Shown: positions 12,058 through 23,113 of the stretch, one piece after another
How positions within the stretch are numbered: the stretch's first letter is position 1
How the letters are laid out: each line of letters begins with the position of its first letter
Source of the DNA: Xylaria sp. FL1777
Taxonomy: Eukaryota > Ascomycota > Sordariomycetes > Xylariales > Xylariaceae
Reading direction: 5' to 3'
NCBI GenBank assembly: GCA_022578965.1
Contig: MU400520.1
Location: forward strand, 1 to 64,000
Length of the DNA: 64,000 nucleotides
Program-made: the position numbers and the translations under genes
The notes under the pieces: model-generated
Told to the model about the DNA's origin: nothing
What the model saw: only the letters and a program-made list of their open reading frames with translations
Database searches by the model: none

Positions 12058-13177
12058 GATAAGGCTTCGTCTGGCTCGAGTGTGATCTGGCTTATGAGTT
12101 GTTAGAAGGTAAAAAGAAAGAAATGCGCAAGGTTCTAGGGGTATGAATGAGCCCCTGACTATCATAACAGCGGACGTGATGTTAGACCGCACATGGCCAT
12201 TGAAAATCAGAAATGGTGAGAAGCTCTACATAGACATGTTTTTATCCCAGGATCGTAGTGTTAGGCGATGCGGTCAAAATCCCTTGGCGTTGCAAATAAT
12301 ATATAATTTCCATAAGATCATATTACAGCAACCAGACTTTGGATGGGCTGTATAAAGTTCAAGAGATCAAAGTCCACCAATCAAAATCAGGCTTCATCAC
12401 CGGGCGGGTTTTGGATGTTTCTATAAATTGCAGTTGTCCTACGGAATCTGCACGCATCCTTGATTTCTATAAGCCTCATGAGGTCAAAAGCAAAAAGAGG
12501 ACTGACGGGGAAGGGGTTTTCAAGCAAATGAGACAGGTGAAGGTTATCTGACAACGAGGAGAAGGGTGAAAACTATATGCAGTATGCCGAGCGGGGAATA
12601 TAAATTCAGAGGAAGTGTCATATAGATAAACTGAAAGATTGAAGGTTGTGGCGTAAGCCTAATTTTGAGCACTCCTCTTCTGTTCGCCGCAGATTCGATA
12701 TTCCCAAGACCAGAAGAAACTGAATCGGGGTTACATTTCTATCCTGGCTACAGCAGCGCCACGATGCTAGATACGACAGTTGTATTGTTGCCTAGCCAGA
12801 AAATGGATGAAACCTAGCACGGTCCGATGCAAGACATGCCAGAGTAGCCAATAGTAATTGACCAGATATTGGATAATTGCCCAATTTTCTCGCCGGCCGG
12901 CTGTGTGAACTTATTTTGACGAATAGAGAGATGCATCAATGTGCAGTTTTTATGCACGCAGGTTTTGGCCAGCTGAGTTATCTTATCCCTTTAAGTTATA
13001 GATGTATATCATCATCTTAGCCTTATCTTACTCCTAGTTGTAAAATACCCGCTATTGAATCTTTACGAGATGTTTTATTTTTCCCCGCCGCATTCGATTC
13101 CAATCTATCATTGACCAGAAACTTGGGCAGTATCACCATTCATCTCCAGGTCCCAACACTCTTATGAGAACGTCACC
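12058..13177. other. Intergenic region upstream of the Clr5-ankyrin gene
   Basis: Two short plus-strand frames (12143-12355 and 12339-12551) show no recognisable motif. The last few hundred bases are probably the promoter and leader of the next gene. Confidence 0.4.
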
Positions 13178-16100
13178 ATGCTTCCCTACCAGCGCCCGGC
13201 CAACCAACTGCAACATAATATGTGGGAGGAGAATAAGACGATACTACGGCGTCTGTATTTGACAGAGCGCAAGAGACTCAAAGACGTGAAGAGAGTAATG
13301 GAGAGTGAACATGGATTTCCTACTACCCCGTGAGCAAAATTCAGCTGCATATGTCTATGAAGAATAGCTAATAAGTCGGCCTTGACAGTCTATCAACGTA
13401 TGAGTCGAAGCTGCGAGACCTAGGTTTACGGAAGAAGATGAAGGGTAAAGATTGGCGACCTGTTTATAAACATTACATGAACAGTGGACGCAGACATACC
13501 GCAGTATTTTTCAACGGAACGCGAATACCATGGGATAGAGCCTGGAAGGAAATCAGACGTTCGGGGGCTAGGGAATCTAACGATGGTAAGAGTTTAAACC
13601 TGTTCACACTTTCTCTGTCGTTTCCACCATGCTTGGTCTCTTCGATGGCGCTAATCTGTCGATCAGGCGAGACAACTAGACTTCCAACTGACGTGATTAT
13701 GCGGACACCCTCACCAGTCCTAGTTCCGCAGAGCGCCTTTACATTGTGCAGAGCACCACCAGTACCATGGTACCTGAGCGATGCACCACTTGAGGGTCTT
13801 AGCCTAGACGCAATATTCCGTAGATTGATGCTCTACGACATACCCTCAAATCTACTGAGAATAGACATGCTTAGTGAGTTAAGCAACCATGGCTGAGAAA
13901 ATCTCTTCTGACGAAGTATTATGTAGGCACCGTACAACAACTCCCGACAAGATTACATACAGAGAGTAACCAGTCTTGTTCTAACCACCATTCTTTGCCC
14001 GGCTCAACAAACCAAAACCCTGAATATACTTTACTCCATCCTCTCTCAACAGCTCCTCGCCCAGGTCCACAACATGGAGAGATTTGTTCCGATATCGACA
14101 GGCTATCTCGTGCCTTGTATCGCCTCGCTAACGGTGAAGTTTGGGTGGAGCGTCCACTTAGGGGGCCGCTTGACGATTCCCTCGAGGTGGTCTTCAACCT
14201 AACTCCAAAGCACATCCTATTAAAACTTTTAGAGGGTGACTCTCCGACTATTCGGGCTGCGGTCGAAGAGCTAATAGAATCTTCGGCAAGATTAGGACGC
14301 AAAGAGGACTTTCGCAGTCTTGTAGAAGCTGTAGTGTGCTGCCATCCAGAGTGGATCGTGCGCGGCCGGTATCTCGTGTTCGCTGGACAGGTTGGCTGCG
14401 CAGATACCTGCCGCCTCCTGCCACAGATGCGACATCGACCCGAACACGAACCCTCCAACAAATTTGCGGCCTTTTATAGACGCGCGGTGTTGGATTCCAT
14501 AGTCTACCAGCATTTCGAGTGTGCCAATATCCTGTTTCAGCACGTCGTCAACGCAGACAGTGCACGATTGCCTGAAGATATCACTGCCAATATGATTTTT
14601 TCTCATGTTCTATGTGCAGCTGCAGATGGGGTGTACTACTCAGGACTCAACCTCCGCTATGATTTCAGTCCAAGAACTCCTGGCGTACTGCAACTGTTAA
14701 ATTGGTTCTTAGAAGCTGGCGTTGATGTCGACACACCAACCCCCCAATTTGGAACTCGCTCCCTGGACCTTTTTCATACAAGGTATATTCTTATTTTAAG
14801 GCCTACACTTCTAGATTATGTCTATTTCCAGAACCTTGAGCTCTATTCTCACCTTGTTTGCTACAGCGTTGAATACAGAACAATACTCACCCGTTCTGGT
14901 ATTCACCGCTCAGCAATAGAGGGAATCGACTCTCTAGGTGTATACCTTCTCTCTCGACCGTCATACAAGCCGGTCCGACAGGATAGTTTTCTGGGCATTG
15001 TTCTCACTGAAGAATTTCTAAAGTCCATATACGGCCACAATCTCAATTTCAACGTTGTTCACACCCTTCTCAGCTATAACCTTGGTCTCCTACAATTTTG
15101 TTCAGAACTAAACCCCTCTATCATACTATATGGCGTTGTGAAAGCAGCTTCGAAACAAGGCATACACCCCGCAGTTCGCTATATAATAAAAACATTAATT
15201 CAGGAGGGAGCAGTGATAGTTGCTGAGACGATCGCTGGAGCTATCGAGAATAAAGGCACTAGTGTGCTACGGCTTTTGTTCTCCTACGGCGCCGATTTCA
15301 AGAATCAAGGGGTGCTCGCTCTTTGTACAGCAATTTATAATGAAAATTACGATGCAATTAACTGGTTACTCAGTGTAGGGGTTGATATTAATGCTACGGT
15401 TCCAGGTCATGGTCATGGACAAAATATCACTGTTCTTGCGTGGACTAATTTGCCTGCGACCTTATCGAGCTTTCGTATATTCGACTACAAACTTGCCATA
15501 CCATCAATACTTTTGCTTCGTCCTATGAGCGGCGCGATGCTTGAGTACTTGATCTCAAAAAGTGTGAAGCTGAGGGTAAATCCCCGTGATCCCAGCGCTC
15601 GAAACCTCCTGTGCCTGATTATTAGTCATGGGTATAAGGAAGAATATTTAACGGAAGCTTTGAAGAAAGCAAAACTGCTCCTCGATGCCGAATTCATACC
15701 GGACGACCCATCGGGCACTGAGCAATGCTTGTTCGAAGCCTTGTTTCAGAGTTGCCATGAGCTTGTGTCTCCAGCGCTTGCCATTATGGAGCTCTTGCTA
15801 GATTATGGAATTCCCATTAAAAAGCACAGCTGTGTGCTCGCCGATTTAATACACCTTGGTGCCCCGCGCGACAAAATACAAAGAGTTCTTGACGATGGTG
15901 TTGATGTCAACACTCGTTCCCCCCAGCAGCGCACACCTCTACAAGAGGCAGCCGCAGTCGCTTCGTTAGAATGGGTACAGGTCTTGATACAAAGAGGTGC
16001 GGATGTAAACCAACCTGCAGAAGGATACTTCGGTAGGACGGCTCTCCAAAGTGCGTGCGAAGCCATAGACAGCCATGTGAATCTTGACTTGATAAAATTC

Positions 16101-16583
16101 TTGATTGCCAATGGTGCCGATGTCAACGCCCCTCCAAGCCCTGACCATGGAATCACGGCTTTTCAAGCGGCCGCGATGAACGGAGACTTCGAAGTTGCTC
16201 TACTACTACTAGACAACGGTGCTAATATCAATGCACCGCCTTCGGAAAAGAGTGGATACTGTGCTCTGGATGGAGCAGTATGTTATGGCAAACTTGACAT
16301 GGTACAGTTCCTTCTCGATTTAGGAGCTCTTAGCCACGAAAGGGGAGAGACCGGTTATAGAGGGACAATACGTATTGCTGAGAAGCGGGGATATCAGGCA
16401 ATAGCTGATATGATCCGGCAGCACGCTCTCAAGAACGGGAGTTGCGGCGAGGAACTTTTTGCCCATTATACACTGTGGGAGGGGGAGCATTCTAGTTCAG
16501 TGGATTATGATGATGACTCAGATGACTCAGATGATCCTAGCGTGTCAGAGGTCTTTGTCTGCAGAGTGAAGTTGGATCACTAG
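13178..16583 (+). CDS. Clr5-domain ankyrin-repeat protein, four exons
   Basis: Exons 13178-13329, 13389-13585, 13667-13873 and 14053-16583 join in frame to 1028 aa. Introns are 59, 81 and 179 nt; the first two have CTAAT branch sites. The ATG sits in a strong context (GTCACCATG). Residues about 14-75 form a Clr5 domain: W16, a basic helix with ILRRLYL, then HGFPTT and STYESKLRDLGLRKK across intron 1. This domain is known from fungal regulators named after the cellulase factor CLR. A long helical middle is followed by ankyrin repeats, weak near 590-640 and clear at about 790-960 (GADVN, TALQ, LLDNGANIN). The last 25 residues are acidic (DDDSDDSDD). Likely a nuclear or signalling scaffold. The intron 3 acceptor could instead be 12 nt downstream; both keep the frame. 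Confidence 0.85.
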
Positions 16584-17040
16584 AGGGTAGCCGCCAGGTC
16601 GTAGTTATAAGTAAAGGCTCACAATATTATTGATTCCTGGGTCTCCGTAAGTATTGGATGGAAACACGGCTTTACATAGAAACCACTGGACTTAATCCCA
16701 AAATTTAATCTCCTTCTAACCTTCGGCGACCTTAGCCCCTGACATAGCAGCAGCAAATAGCACAAATTTTTTTAATTTTTAAAACTTTTATTTTCCTTTC
16801 TAATATATTTTCACACCTTTTCCCTTAATATTAAATAGTGATTTATATTGAAACTTGCTACGTAGTTACACTTACAAGTCTTCTTTGACTATTCATTTAC
16901 TCTTTAGCGGTCTGTGTGTTTAAAGTGAGCTGAGTTAAGAAGTCACTTCATGTGCTTTCAAGACTAAGGAGCACAAAGGGCACAGACGTCTCGTATATGC
17001 ATACAATAAGCGTCTCTAGCCTTACATACTTACCATTTCA
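16584..17040. other. Intergenic spacer between convergent genes
   Basis: Contains a T-rich patch around 16765-16830, probably the 3' region of the Clr5-ankyrin gene. No gene seen. Confidence 0.5.
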
Positions 17041-17352
17041 TTACTTTGGCGACTGCTTTGGCAGCTCATATCTGTCTGCCTCAAGAAGCCAGTCTAGTGG
17101 CCCAGTGTTTTCGCCGGAGTCTTGCTTTTTGCCCTCTTCCTTAACATCTTTCTTCTCATCTTCCTTCTGAGTGGTTAGCTTTGGTGGGTTATAACCATCC
17201 GCCTCTCTGAGCCAGCCAAGTGAGTCGGTTTTTCCCGAGTCTTGCTGCTGACGCCTAGTTTCAGGTAACTCGGGAGAATCAGGACAACGAGGGGCTCGAA
17301 GGTGAGCTGGTGGTGGATATGTTGGGGCCTTATTATCCTTGTTGTCAGACAT
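17041..17352 (-). CDS. Small hydrophilic protein with a duplicated QDSG...WL.EAD motif
   Basis: The ATG at 17352 opens a 103-codon frame with a TAA stop. The protein is disordered, rich in Lys, Glu, Asp and Pro, with no signal peptide or membrane span. A module of about 22 residues occurs twice, at 37-59 and 77-99: QDSG, then a short spacer, then (G/D)WL, one residue, EAD, one residue and Y. The conserved Trp-Leu and Glu-Ala-Asp in both copies suggest a short binding motif under selection rather than random low complexity. A good donor-like site (GTAAGT) lies just after the stop, so a 3' UTR intron is possible. I do not recognise the family. Confidence 0.55.
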   Translation of the reverse strand: MSDNKDNKAPTYPPPAHLRAPRCPDSPELPETRRQQQDSGKTDSLGWLREADGYNPPKLTTQKEDEKKDVKEEGKKQDSGENTGPLDWLLEADRYELPKQSPK

Positions 17353-18055
17353 GTTGCCGTTTAGTTGTTAAGTATCACTTCAGAGAAAATGGCTATGGAA
17401 TCAAAAGATAGTAGTGATATCGTTGCGTGGGACCTTCAAACACCCAGTTTAACGATATAAAGTGACCTTTATGTAAAGAGAAATTTACACTTGGGCAATG
17501 AAAGATAACATGGTGTGTCTAGTGATCAGAATCTTGGTTTTTAAACGGTTGAGCCATTCAGAGTTCATTTTCTTTGTTTATTAAAACAAACACTCTGTTA
17601 TAGCGGACTCTTGCCGTTCGGCGTTATACAATACCTACCCACTTGCTGCTTTTAATTAAGCACTTCTTAGTATGTTACCTAAGCAGAGAAAAGAGTACTA
17701 CATAGGTACGATAGGTTAAATGAACTAAGATGGCATTGGTGCGGTAAGCCAATTGACTTGGAACTACTGACATCAAGCTAGCGTAATCTATTTCGTCGCA
17801 TAGGTAGTAATAGAGCAAAACGGTTGTTTATGTTGTAGAGGTAGGTATTAAATTAATTGAGAATGCATCACCACAAGGGGTATCTCACATGTAACCATAG
17901 AAGACACCCAGCCAGGATAATGACATAAGCTGCCGAAGAGGCCGAACTTTTTTTTTTTTTTTTTTTTCTTAATTACTAGGTGCTGAGAGTATGAACACAA
18001 TGGTCGCGTCATACGATTTCAATCTTTTGACGACAGAGGTTGTATCTGACATACA
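17353..18055. other. Intergenic, with a run of 20 T
   Basis: A homopolymer run of T lies at 17948-17967. No gene seen; the left part is the probable promoter of the minus-strand small gene. Confidence 0.5.
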
Positions 18056-18415
18056 CTAAGAGCGACCTGTTCCAGAATGGCCGCCTGAAGCTCCCTGATG
18101 GCCACTGGACATCTGCAACCCCCCATCGCGTCCGGTCTGACCACCAGCGGCAGCCGTGTTCGCATTGCGATCACCCGCCGATTGGGCACGGGAGGCGAAA
18201 CCCCCAGAGGACATATCGCCGCCGCTCTTGGCCTAGATCCCTTACATCAGCAATTTGAACGCGCATAGGGCCCACGACAGTAACATGACAGCGTAGGGGG
18301 GTATCCGTTGAGTCATACCATGAGTTTGCAGATAGACAGAACAGAAAAGAAAAGTGCTCACTTGGCTAGATTGAATTCGGCTTGCATCCGACTGCGTCAT
18401 ACTGTTTTTCCCCAT
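18056..18415 (-). CDS. SMP (seed-maturation-protein)-like small stress protein, two exons
   Basis: Exons on the minus strand are 18415-18362 and 18232-18056, joined in phase 0 over a 129-nt intron (GTGAGC...CTAG), giving 76 aa. The joined sequence starts MGKNSMTQSDASRIQSS and continues AKSGGDMSSGGFASRAQSA, matching the SMP/LEA-type pattern (S.A..IQS..A, then GFA..AQSA and a Gly-rich tail). SMP proteins are hydrophilic and linked to desiccation and dormancy in plants; fungal versions are usually small, and a role in spores or stress is inference. The tail (about 45-76) is Gly, Ser, Gln and Asn. The frame stays open upstream of the ATG to a possible acceptor, so a further 5' exon cannot be ruled out. 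Confidence 0.7.
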
Positions 18416-19965
18416 TTTCAATGTTGATGGTGGATCTAAGTAGTAGATATGGGTGTAGTTCTCGTCGTTATGTTTGAACCGGTCGGCGTAGTCACGTACT
18501 AGAAAACATAAGGATCAAAAAGAAAAATTATCGGGGTCCTGAGGTCTTGAGACTCTTATATCAAAAGAAACTCGCCTACGACAGTCTTCATAAAGGTAGA
18601 GTTGGAACGTCATAGCTGAGTAAAACTTACATGCCCCTCAAACCACCAATGGAGAACCGCGTCATGTTCCAAACCTTATGTCTCAAGGATGGGATGCCCA
18701 AACATCCAACCTCAGTACGAGAGATATCTAATCATTCTAACTAGAGACACATAATTCTACCTCTTGAGTCTCAATATTGATGAAGATTAGCTTTGCATTA
18801 GTAGCTAGAGCCCAATGATAGCATTTTCTGTGGTTTTATTAGTTTGAGTATATATAATGCTCGTTGTCTTAAAATCTCGATCTTTAGGTACTTGATGTTT
18901 ACAAAGGATCAAGCTTTATTTTCAGTATTTAGATCAACAATCTTCCTAATTTGGCAAGTCAGTAAAGTAATGAAATAAGGATCGATGTTTTCAGCGGCTT
19001 TAATTCTACTGTGCAGGGTAAAAAGAAAAAAAAAATTCCCTTACAGTAATGGCTGTTGGTACGTTGATGGAATACCTGCCTAGATAGATAATTTGTTTGG
19101 ATTGTTGGCACGGAAAATTGTCGCGGTATTTGTTCTAGCGTTGTCACGGCCAGCAGTGCCGTGGTGGGGGGAGATTCGCTAAGTGTTAGGAGGCGGCGCA
19201 GCGCATATACATATACACTAACCCTCAAGAGTGGAGGCGTCGTGTTAATTAGCTTGGGCCTTGATCTCATGACTGTTTATCATTATTCCATTCCCCATCT
19301 GGGTATTGCAATTTTAATGTTAGCTTGCCTGCTTCGGAATTTCGTGATGTGGGCAGAATATCATACCTCTACATGTATGGTAGAATCGCTACAAGTCGAC
19401 TACATGTAAGCCTACCGCTACTACTTACTTACTTATGACGTCCAATCGCAACAGAAGGGAAAAAATTGCGAATCCATTAGGTATTACGTTATCCTGCATG
19501 TGGTGTTGCGCATGCGGCACTTCATATGCGATATAGTATACACCGCTTCCAAGGGCTCGAATGTTATCTCGGTACCTAATTACGCAGTAGGCACTCAACT
19601 CATAATTTTCCGATTTAAGCACGGCCCCAGGAAATAACCCTGAGTAGTCGCCTAACAGCAACAAAACTAGCTAGAGCCTTTAATTAGTTCGGCTTCAAGG
19701 CAATTTATACCCACCTGCTCAATAAGTGCAAAGCCCGGGAACCCTGGCTTACTTCCCGGCGCATATTCGAGCTAACGTTTGAAACCCCGGAAGTGGGTGG
19801 AATATCCAGTCAGCCGACATTAGGCTCTTACTGAGGGGGACTTCATATACCTATTCCTTCATAGGCCGCTTTGGGGCGATCTTTTCGCCCTCTTCAACAG
19901 TATTCTTTCTGGAACACCACTTTTCCGAACTGTCGACGGCCTAGGAATCTCCCAAGTTCGTCAAC
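18416..19965. other. Intergenic region between divergent genes
   Basis: Probably holds the promoters of the SMP-like gene and the membrane-protein gene. A small frame starting ATGACGCGG on the minus strand near 18660 ends at a GTAAGT donor, but its phase does not fit the SMP exon. No other gene seen. Confidence 0.45.
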
Positions 19966-21174
19966 ATGATCCCCTCTTTGGGGGCCGTTCAGGTGGTGGC
20001 GGTGATTCTGAGCTTCACTCCCTTGGCGATTGCTGCCGTTGGCCTCAGGCTGTGGTCAAGGCATATCATTCATTCACCTCTTGCCTTCAATGACTACATG
20101 GCTATCCTGGCACTTATTCTCACAATTGGCGAGAACATCACCTCCCTTATTGGTAGGTCTGGAGAGCTTCTCGAAGATGACCTCAATCGTATCACTGACA
20201 CAGACTAGTTGTTTTCATAGGAATCTCGGGGGTTCATGTGAGCGAAGTCCTTGCGAAGGACCCTTCGCTGCTTGTAATTTACCTAAAGGTCTGTTTCGAG
20301 CCGATAGAAAAAACTTGGAACAATATATTAACATTGAAATTTAGAATGCTATACCTGGCGAAATACTTTGGGCGGCTGCAAATACCGCCGTCAAACTATC
20401 AATCGTATCTTTATACACGACTTTATTTCCTAACCAAAGATTCACCTACGTTTGCTACGCGACCATGGTTGCCTCGGTAGCCCTTTTTATCATTGTATTC
20501 CTGGAAGCCTTCTTTCTTTGCACGCCGGTTGAATATAATTGGGACAAGACCATTCCTGGAGGCGTATGCAACCAGGGCGTGGCTTTCCTCGTCTCTGGAA
20601 TTATGAATCTTATCATCGACGCTTTCATAGTCATTCTCCCAATGCCTCTGCTGTTCAAGTTACAGCTACCACTATTTAAAAGGCTTGGCGTTGCAGTCAT
20701 GTTCAGCCTAGGAGCAGTGTAAGTATTCCAACTGATCTTGGTGTGCTTCGAAACTAAACCACATGTGTTAGTATATGTATCCTCTCTCTCTTCCGAATAA
20801 TAGCGCTGCAAACATGGGACCTAAGCGACGTTACTTTCGGCTCTCCACAAGTTTCCATTTACTCCTCAATTGAGCCGACGATTGGGGTTATCAACGCTTG
20901 CCTCCCGACCATTAAGCCGGCTATATACAAGTTATGCGGGAAGGAGGTCTATGAGGTGTCAAAGAGCCATCCTAAAGACACCATGCAGTCTGGTCTGGAT
21001 AATGATCAGGGAAATTCAACAGCATCAGGGACGTATTCGGGACCATTTTATCGCCTTAAAGATCAGAAACCTCTCACTCCCCAAGCCGACAACGAAGTAT
21101 CGGCCGGTAACGAAAGAGCGGTTTGGGAAGCTCAGAGTCTAGAAATCGCACACGAGACCAAACATAATCTTTAA
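19966..21174 (+). CDS. Fungal rhodopsin-domain (PTH11-type) seven-TM membrane protein, four exons
   Basis: Exons 19966-20152, 20221-20288, 20345-20718 and 20772-21174 join in frame to 343 aa; introns are 68, 56, 53 nt. The joined protein has about seven hydrophobic spans (roughly 8-28, 43-63, 92-112, 120-143, 163-184, 199-220, 238-258), then a polar cytoplasmic tail. Family landmarks of the fungal rhodopsin domain are present: the EILWAAANTAVKLSI helix, LYTTLFP, a conserved Cys144-TPVEYNWD and a second Cys160 (likely disulfide), and INACLPTIKP before the tail. Members are often called integral membrane or PTH11-like proteins; a few act in surface sensing, most are uncharacterised. All exons are intact. 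Confidence 0.85.
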
Positions 21175-22264
21175 AAAATATATTCATTCCGATTACTCGC
21201 CCATCAATACGAGGACATAATGTGATGTGTGGAGACAAAGGCAAAGGAAGACGGTCGCTTCATATTCCATCTCGGAAGATGCGGTAGCATGAAGCAGTAT
21301 GCTCTACTCACCTATCCCCCTCACGAGTGAACGCCTCCGCATGGCAATGCCTCCGCTTGAGGTCTGAGAACAGGGGTTTGATTCGACTAATACTTATCCC
21401 TTAATCTCCAGGTCTTAAGTTTCCGTTAGGGCTTCTAAGGCCTATTAGGGATCTAGTCCACAATTTGGTACTCTGGCACTAATAGCCTCGTGCCTCAATA
21501 TGTAGTGCATACACGTTCGACACTACTAGAGAGGCCTTGGCAGTCTCAGCTACATGACACTCTATCTCAGGCAGTAGCGACAGCGTGACTGATTTTCAAG
21601 ATCATCACAACCTTCACTCGATCAGGTCCATGCCTATGCCGCCTTCAAACGAATGCAGGTTGGGAGATAACCGCAAGTCCGAAGTGGTGGGCTTATAGGC
21701 ACCGCTCCCGCATGGTAGTGTTCAAGGTTACCAGCATAATACGACGTCCGCATTCATGAGCACTTAAGTCAGCATACAGAATTTAATGTTTATTGCTATC
21801 TAAGTAGTAAATGGTGGAATGGACTGGTTCGCTACTAAGTATCTAAATAACTATATTCTATACATAAGTACTCTACGAGTAATAAAGGGTCAAAACAGCG
21901 TTAAAAAATTTGCATGCGGTAACATAGAGTGAGAGCCCTACCACCCTACCTCACGGGTGACGTAATAAGGCTTTACGTTCGTATTCGGATTTATTGATCA
22001 CATAGGTCACATATGTTTTGCGAAAGCGAATCAATCTTGGGCTCAGGGCCATTTAATCGTATTAAAGCTAGTTATATTATTATTATTAGAGGATTTGCTA
22101 CACGCCATCAAAGATCTTGACACAGAAGTCAAGGGACGAATGTACTATGCGTACGGAGAAGAGCCTTTGTGAGATATCAGACGATACTCAGTACCCAGGC
22201 CTCCAAAACGTGAGTATCCCCACTCATCATTTTGCCCAGTGTCTCATCCAGGAGCTGGGGAAAT
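21175..22264. other. Intergenic spacer between convergent genes
   Basis: No supportable frame or RNA. The 21300-21560 stretch has a tRNA T-loop-like word but no matching cloverleaf. Confidence 0.45.
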
Positions 22265-23113
22265 CTATTCGCACGGGTCCGGTCCGAAGATGCAGGTGAC
22301 GCCCTCCCAAAGAGCCCTCTCGCTCTCAGGCAGATTGCTCCCATCTTTCATCCCTAGGAAGATAGTCCGGGCTCGGGCAGCCTGTACGACGTACGAGGCG
22401 AATCGGAACTCGACGCAGCGAGAGCCGTCAGTCCGAGTGGAAGTTCGAGCGCGTTCCAAGCCGTAGATGACTCTGCTGTTAGGACTAGCCAACACGGCTT
22501 CGAGGTTCTCTACGTGGACGATCTGCCGATCACCGATCACTTGAATCACGCGAGAGCCGTGGCCACCGTTGCCGTGGTGGACGGGGACTGCGTTGGAGTG
22601 GGCCGAGACTCTGATCCGGTTCAAGGTGATGTGCGGGATTCGACCGCCGACTCGGATGTGTCCTCTGATATGTCCGTTTCTGGACTGCATCATCAGGCGA
22701 TCGACTGAGGCGCGGTCGAAGAACTCGACTTTCGCGGCAGATGTACCGTGAACTCCGACTGGGGGGTTGACTATGCTCGCCCGTGTCAGTGACCACTCTT
22801 TTGGGTGAATATTGTGCCCCTGATGCATGCTCCCGAGACATGTTGGGAGTCATCTGGTTAGTAGAAAGGGAAGGGAAGAAAATGTCTCCAATGTGCACAT
22901 ACTGACTGCGTGGCTCACGGCGCCCACGTGTCTCATGCTGTCGAAGAGCATCGCGTAAGTGCAGTCGGGCGGGAGATTAGTCCACCAGGTCGCACAATTC
23001 TCGGTGTCGGGGATATTGGCGCTTTTATTGCGCGGGTTGGAAAGGTCGCCTCGATAATTCGAGGAGTTTGGAACGTGATGGTCGATGGGTGCTGGGGCAG
23101 CAGAGCCAACCAT
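22265..23113 (-). CDS. RRM-like RNA-binding-fold protein, two exons
   Basis: Minus-strand exons 23113-22907 and 22819-22265 join in phase 0 over an 87-nt intron that carries a perfect TACTAAC branch sequence, giving 253 aa. The first exon contributes TENCATWWTNLPPDC and FDSMRHVGAV, resembling beta1 and helix 1 of an RRM; the second gives AAKVEFFDRASVDRL, resembling the RNP1 strand and helix 2, then a second basic half with ITLNRIRV and more beta-alpha units. I recall similar fungus-specific RRM-like proteins whose role is not known. The donor used is GTCAGT; a GTATGT four bases on would break the frame. The start is tentative, since the frame continues upstream to a possible acceptor at about 23133. 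Confidence 0.65.

Noticed and set aside
18640..18670. Candidate first exon (ATGACGCGG... then GTAAGT) for the SMP gene
   Set aside because: Ends in phase 2, while the next open segment needs phase 1; joining gives an immediate stop.
21300..21560. tRNA-like T-loop word (GGTTTGATTC)
   Set aside because: No acceptor stem, anticodon arm or D-arm can be paired around it.
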